Origin: CAMYJH01 sp041589735
Lineage (GTDB): Bacteria; Pseudomonadota; Gammaproteobacteria; HK1
DNA length: 7,415 nt
Reading direction: 5' to 3'
Assembly: GCA_041589735.1 (NCBI GenBank)
Contig: JBFHVA010000176.1
Location: forward strand, 1-7,415
Numbering within the stretch: position 1 is the first letter of the stretch; every line of letters begins with the position of its first letter. Below, one piece after another: positions 5,294 through 7,415 of the stretch. The notes under the pieces are model-generated. The model did not search any database and was not told the DNA's origin. It saw only the letters and a list, made by a program, of their open reading frames with translations. Made by a program: the position numbers and the translations under genes.

Positions 5294-6337
5294 AAATACT
5301 TCAATCGATTCACCCTGACCGCCGCCGCCGCGCTGGTGGCGGTCGGCCTTGCCGCAGCTCCCGCCCATGCCGAAAAGACCATGCGCATCGGGCATCTGAA
5401 CCCGGAGAGCCCGTTCGAGAGTCACTCGGGAGCGATGGTTGCGGTGTTCAAGTCTTTAGTGGAAACCGGCACCAACGGCTCCATCAAAGTACAGCTTTTT
5501 CCTAATGGACAGCTGGGCAAGGACAACGAGGTGATCGCACAGGTCCGGGACGGCATCGTCGAGTCTTGCATCTCCTCTGCCGGCGGTGTCGCGCAGCACT
5601 ACCCGCTGGTCGGTGTGTTCGACGTGCCGTTCGCGTTTCCCAACATCGCGGTGGTGCACAAGGTGATGTCGCTCGACAGCCCGTTCGGCAAGAAGTTTGC
5701 GGCCGACCTGGAGGGGAAGACATCGGGGCTCAAGGTCATCGGCCTGCTCGACAGCGGCGGTTTCTTCGCCTTCAGCAACTCGAAGCGGCCGATTAAAAGC
5801 GTGGCCGACATGAAGGGGCTGCGTATCCGTACCATGACGCTGCCAACACACGAGACGGTGGTTTCGTCGCTAGGCGGCCAGCCGACTCCGCTGCCCTGGG
5901 CAGAGGTCTACACCGCGCTGCAGACCGGCGTGGCGGACGGACAGATGAACCCGATACCGATTATTGCCTTCGCAAAATTCGACGAGGTTCAGAAATTTCT
6001 ATCGATTACCAACCACATCATCACGCCCTATGTATGGTTCATCAATAAGGACTTTTACAACGGTTTGACGCCAGAAGAGCGCGCGGTCGTGGACTGGGCC
6101 GCTGTTGCGGCGGTCGACGCCGGCCGGGGTGTTTCTCGGGTCATCGAGGCCTCCGACAAGGGCCTGCCGAGGCTCGCCAAAAAAATGAAGGTTAACGCGC
6201 TGCCGGCGTCGGAACTGAAGAAGTTCGCTGACGCTTCCCAACCGGCGGTGCAGAAGCTGATCACGGAAAAGTTTGGTGCGGAAGGCACCGATATGCTCAA
6301 CGCCATGCAGGACGCAATCAAACAGGCATCGATGTAG
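5291..6337 (+). CDS. dctP: TRAP transporter periplasmic solute-binding protein, DctP family
   Basis: This is the 348-residue extracytoplasmic receptor that captures the solute and delivers it to DctQM. Residues 1-27 form a clear signal peptide (basic start, Ala/Leu core, AHA just before the cut), leaving a mature protein starting EKTMRIGHLN. The family pattern is complete: FPNGQLGKDNEVIAQVRDG at about 70-88, then KGLRIRTM at 175-182. In that segment Arg180 is at the position of the arginine that clamps the substrate carboxylate in studied TRAP receptors such as SiaP. LGGQPTPLPWAEVYTALQTG and VADGQMNP follow at 194-221, with Asn220 at another ligand-contact position. A carboxylate ligand is therefore likely; whether it is an amino acid, keto acid or other acid cannot be told. 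It lies last in a Q-M-P order and is followed by a strong hairpin. Confidence 0.94.
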   Translation: MKYFNRFTLTAAAALVAVGLAAAPAHAEKTMRIGHLNPESPFESHSGAMVAVFKSLVETGTNGSIKVQLFPNGQLGKDNEVIAQVRDGIVESCISSAGGVAQHYPLVGVFDVPFAFPNIAVVHKVMSLDSPFGKKFAADLEGKTSGLKVIGLLDSGGFFAFSNSKRPIKSVADMKGLRIRTMTLPTHETVVSSLGGQPTPLPWAEVYTALQTGVADGQMNPIPIIAFAKFDEVQKFLSITNHIITPYVWFINKDFYNGLTPEERAVVDWAAVAAVDAGRGVSRVIEASDKGLPRLAKKMKVNALPASELKKFADASQPAVQKLITEKFGAEGTDMLNAMQDAIKQASM

Positions 6338-6345
6338 TTGCGCAT

Positions 6346-6378
6346 GCCGTGACCGGGCGACGCGCGCCCGGTCACGGC
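6346..6378 (+). terminator. Perfect 14-bp hairpin after dctP
   Basis: GCCGTGACCGGGCG (6346-6359) and CGCCCGGTCACGGC (6365-6378) are exact complements around a five-base loop (ACGCG), starting nine bases after the dctP stop. No T-run follows, so it is not a textbook intrinsic terminator. A partial terminator or a structure that protects the dctP message 3' end, with some read-through into the next gene, is the most reasonable reading. Confidence 0.55.
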
Positions 6379-6416
6379 GCGACCGCCGGACCGGGCCCAA
6401 AGCGGAGATCTTCGCC

Positions 6417-7415
6417 ATGACCGACGTACTCGCAGCCCACCGGGCTCATCTCTATCACAATGCCCGGGCCGCGCAGGCCGGCGAGTACGGTCCGGCACAT
6501 CGCGCCATCCTCAATCCGGAGGAAGCCGAAGCGGCGCGGCGCGAGATCGGGACGTGGCCGGGTTTCGCCCCGACCCCGCTGGTTTCGCTGCCCGGTCTTG
6601 CCACGGCGGCGGGACTCGGCTCGGTCGCTTATAAGGACGAAGGGGGGCGCTTCGGGCTGCGCAGCTTCAAAGCGCTGGGCGGCGCGTACGCCGTCTATCG
6701 CCTGCTGGCGCGCGAAGCGGAGCGCACTGGAACCGGTCCAGTGACGGCGGCAAGTCTCGCCGCGGGAAAGCATCCGGATCTGACTTCGCGCATCACCGTT
6801 TGCTGCGCAACCGATGGTAACCATGGTCGATCGGTTGCCTGGGGCGCGCAGACCTTCGGCTGCGCCTGCACCATCTTTATTCACGCTACCGTGAGCGAGC
6901 AACGCGAAGCGGCCATTGCCGCGTACGGCGCGCGCGTGGTGCGACACCCCGGAAACTATGATCAGGCGGTGCATCGCGCGGCGCAGGAGGCCGAAAAGAA
7001 CGGTTGGGTTGTCGTCTCGGACACCTCTTACGAGGGTTATACGGACATTCCCCGGGACGTCATGCACGGCTACACGGTGATGGCCGACGAGGCTTTGCGC
7101 GCGCACGCGGCAAAAGCGGGGGGGCCGCCGACTCACATTTTCGTGCAGGGCGGTGTTGGCGGCGCGGCTGCCGCGGTGCTGGCTCGATTCTGGTGGGAAT
7201 ACGGCGCCAAGCGCCCGCGCTTCGGGGTGGTGGAGCCCGAAAAGGCGGCGTGTCTTTATGAAAGTGCCCGCGCCGGCAAGCGGGTGGCGTTGACCGGTGA
7301 CATCGAGACCGTGATGGCGGGACTGTCTTGTGGTGAAACTTCGCTTTTGGCCTGGCCGATCCTCCACGACGGGGCGGAGTACTTTCTCACCATTCCCGAT
7401 GACGCGGCGCTGGAC
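6417..7415 (+). CDS. dpaL: Diaminopropionate ammonia-lyase (PLP enzyme), 3' end cut by window
   Basis: The first 333 residues of a fold-type II PLP enzyme are present, with the frame open to the window edge. Diaminopropionate ammonia-lyase converts 2,3-diaminopropionate to pyruvate and two ammonia in the cytoplasm. The family lysine lies in RFGLRSFKALGGAYAVY, at Lys85 (Schiff base). ATDGNHGRSVAWGAQTFG follows at about 131-148, with Asp133 matching a catalytic aspartate of the E. coli enzyme. VSDTSYEGYTDIPRDVMHGY lies at about 200-219, where Asp202 matches the second. The glycine-rich phosphate loop VQGGVGG is at 243-249. This set separates it from ordinary threonine dehydratases and cysteine synthases. 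The gene should be about 390 to 400 codons, so roughly 60 are missing. ATG 6417 follows GGAG (6404-6407) by nine bases. It lies 79 bases after dctP on the same strand and may be part of that operon by read-through past the hairpin. Confidence 0.88.
   Translation, partial: MTDVLAAHRAHLYHNARAAQAGEYGPAHRAILNPEEAEAARREIGTWPGFAPTPLVSLPGLATAAGLGSVAYKDEGGRFGLRSFKALGGAYAVYRLLAREAERTGTGPVTAASLAAGKHPDLTSRITVCCATDGNHGRSVAWGAQTFGCACTIFIHATVSEQREAAIAAYGARVVRHPGNYDQAVHRAAQEAEKNGWVVVSDTSYEGYTDIPRDVMHGYTVMADEALRAHAAKAGGPPTHIFVQGGVGGAAAAVLARFWWEYGAKRPRFGVVEPEKAACLYESARAGKRVALTGDIETVMAGLSCGETSLLAWPILHDGAEYFLTIPDDAALD

Noticed and set aside
4682..5425. Minus-strand open frame of 247 codons opposite dctM/dctP
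   Set aside because: The product is an unusually His/Arg/Gln-rich low-complexity sequence antisense to the conserved DctM membrane segments; it is a codon-bias shadow.
6372..7367. Long minus-strand open frame of 331 codons opposite dpaL
   Set aside because: The plus strand carries a clear PLP-enzyme sequence with all its motifs. The minus-strand protein is Arg/His-rich without recognisable domains, as expected for an antisense frame in GC-rich DNA.

Overview
This 7.4 kb window comes from a GC-rich bacterium, most likely a member of the Pseudomonadota. The grounds are GC-rich codon use, a tripartite TRAP carboxylate transporter, Shine-Dalgarno-led genes that use TTG and GTG starts, and Sec-type signal peptides. 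No species can be named from the sequence alone. No rRNA, tRNA, CRISPR array, insertion sequence or attachment site was seen.

Layout. Bases 1-1644 hold small, loosely spaced plus-strand genes with no obvious common theme. They are the 3' end of a DUF1772/anthrone-oxygenase-like membrane protein, a small acidic protein of unknown function, a two-repeat ankyrin protein and a GNAT acetyltransferase resembling the AAC(2')/NodA-type branch. Bases 1744-2826 encode an exported protein of the cyclase / kynurenine-formamidase-like hydrolase family (PF04199) whose metal motif is altered. Bases 2827-3419 contain no intact gene. On the minus strand they carry a decayed C-terminal piece of an M20-type amidase (hydantoinase/carbamoylase, allantoate amidohydrolase class), followed by the likely control region of the next operon.

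Bases 3420-6337 encode a complete TRAP transporter in the order dctQ-dctM-dctP. dctQ starts with TTG, dctM overlaps it by a GTGA junction, and dctP has a strong ribosome binding site of its own. A perfect 14-bp hairpin follows dctP. After it, from 6417 to the window edge, comes a PLP enzyme matching diaminopropionate ammonia-lyase (dpaL/ygeX). It is cut off by the window end.

How the genes may work together (inference). The exported cyclase-family hydrolase could open or hydrolyse a compound in the periplasm. The TRAP system would bind and import the resulting carboxylate. The cytoplasmic lyase would deaminate a diaminopropionate-like amino acid to pyruvate and ammonia. The M20 remnant suggests an amide or carbamoyl hydrolase once belonged to the locus, as it does in E. 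coli, where ygeX sits next to the M20 gene ygeY. The substrate cannot be read from the sequence. The most interesting points are the altered cyclase motif, the amidase relic, the uncharacterised hydrolase-TRAP-lyase combination, and several perfect inverted repeats in the intergenic spacers.
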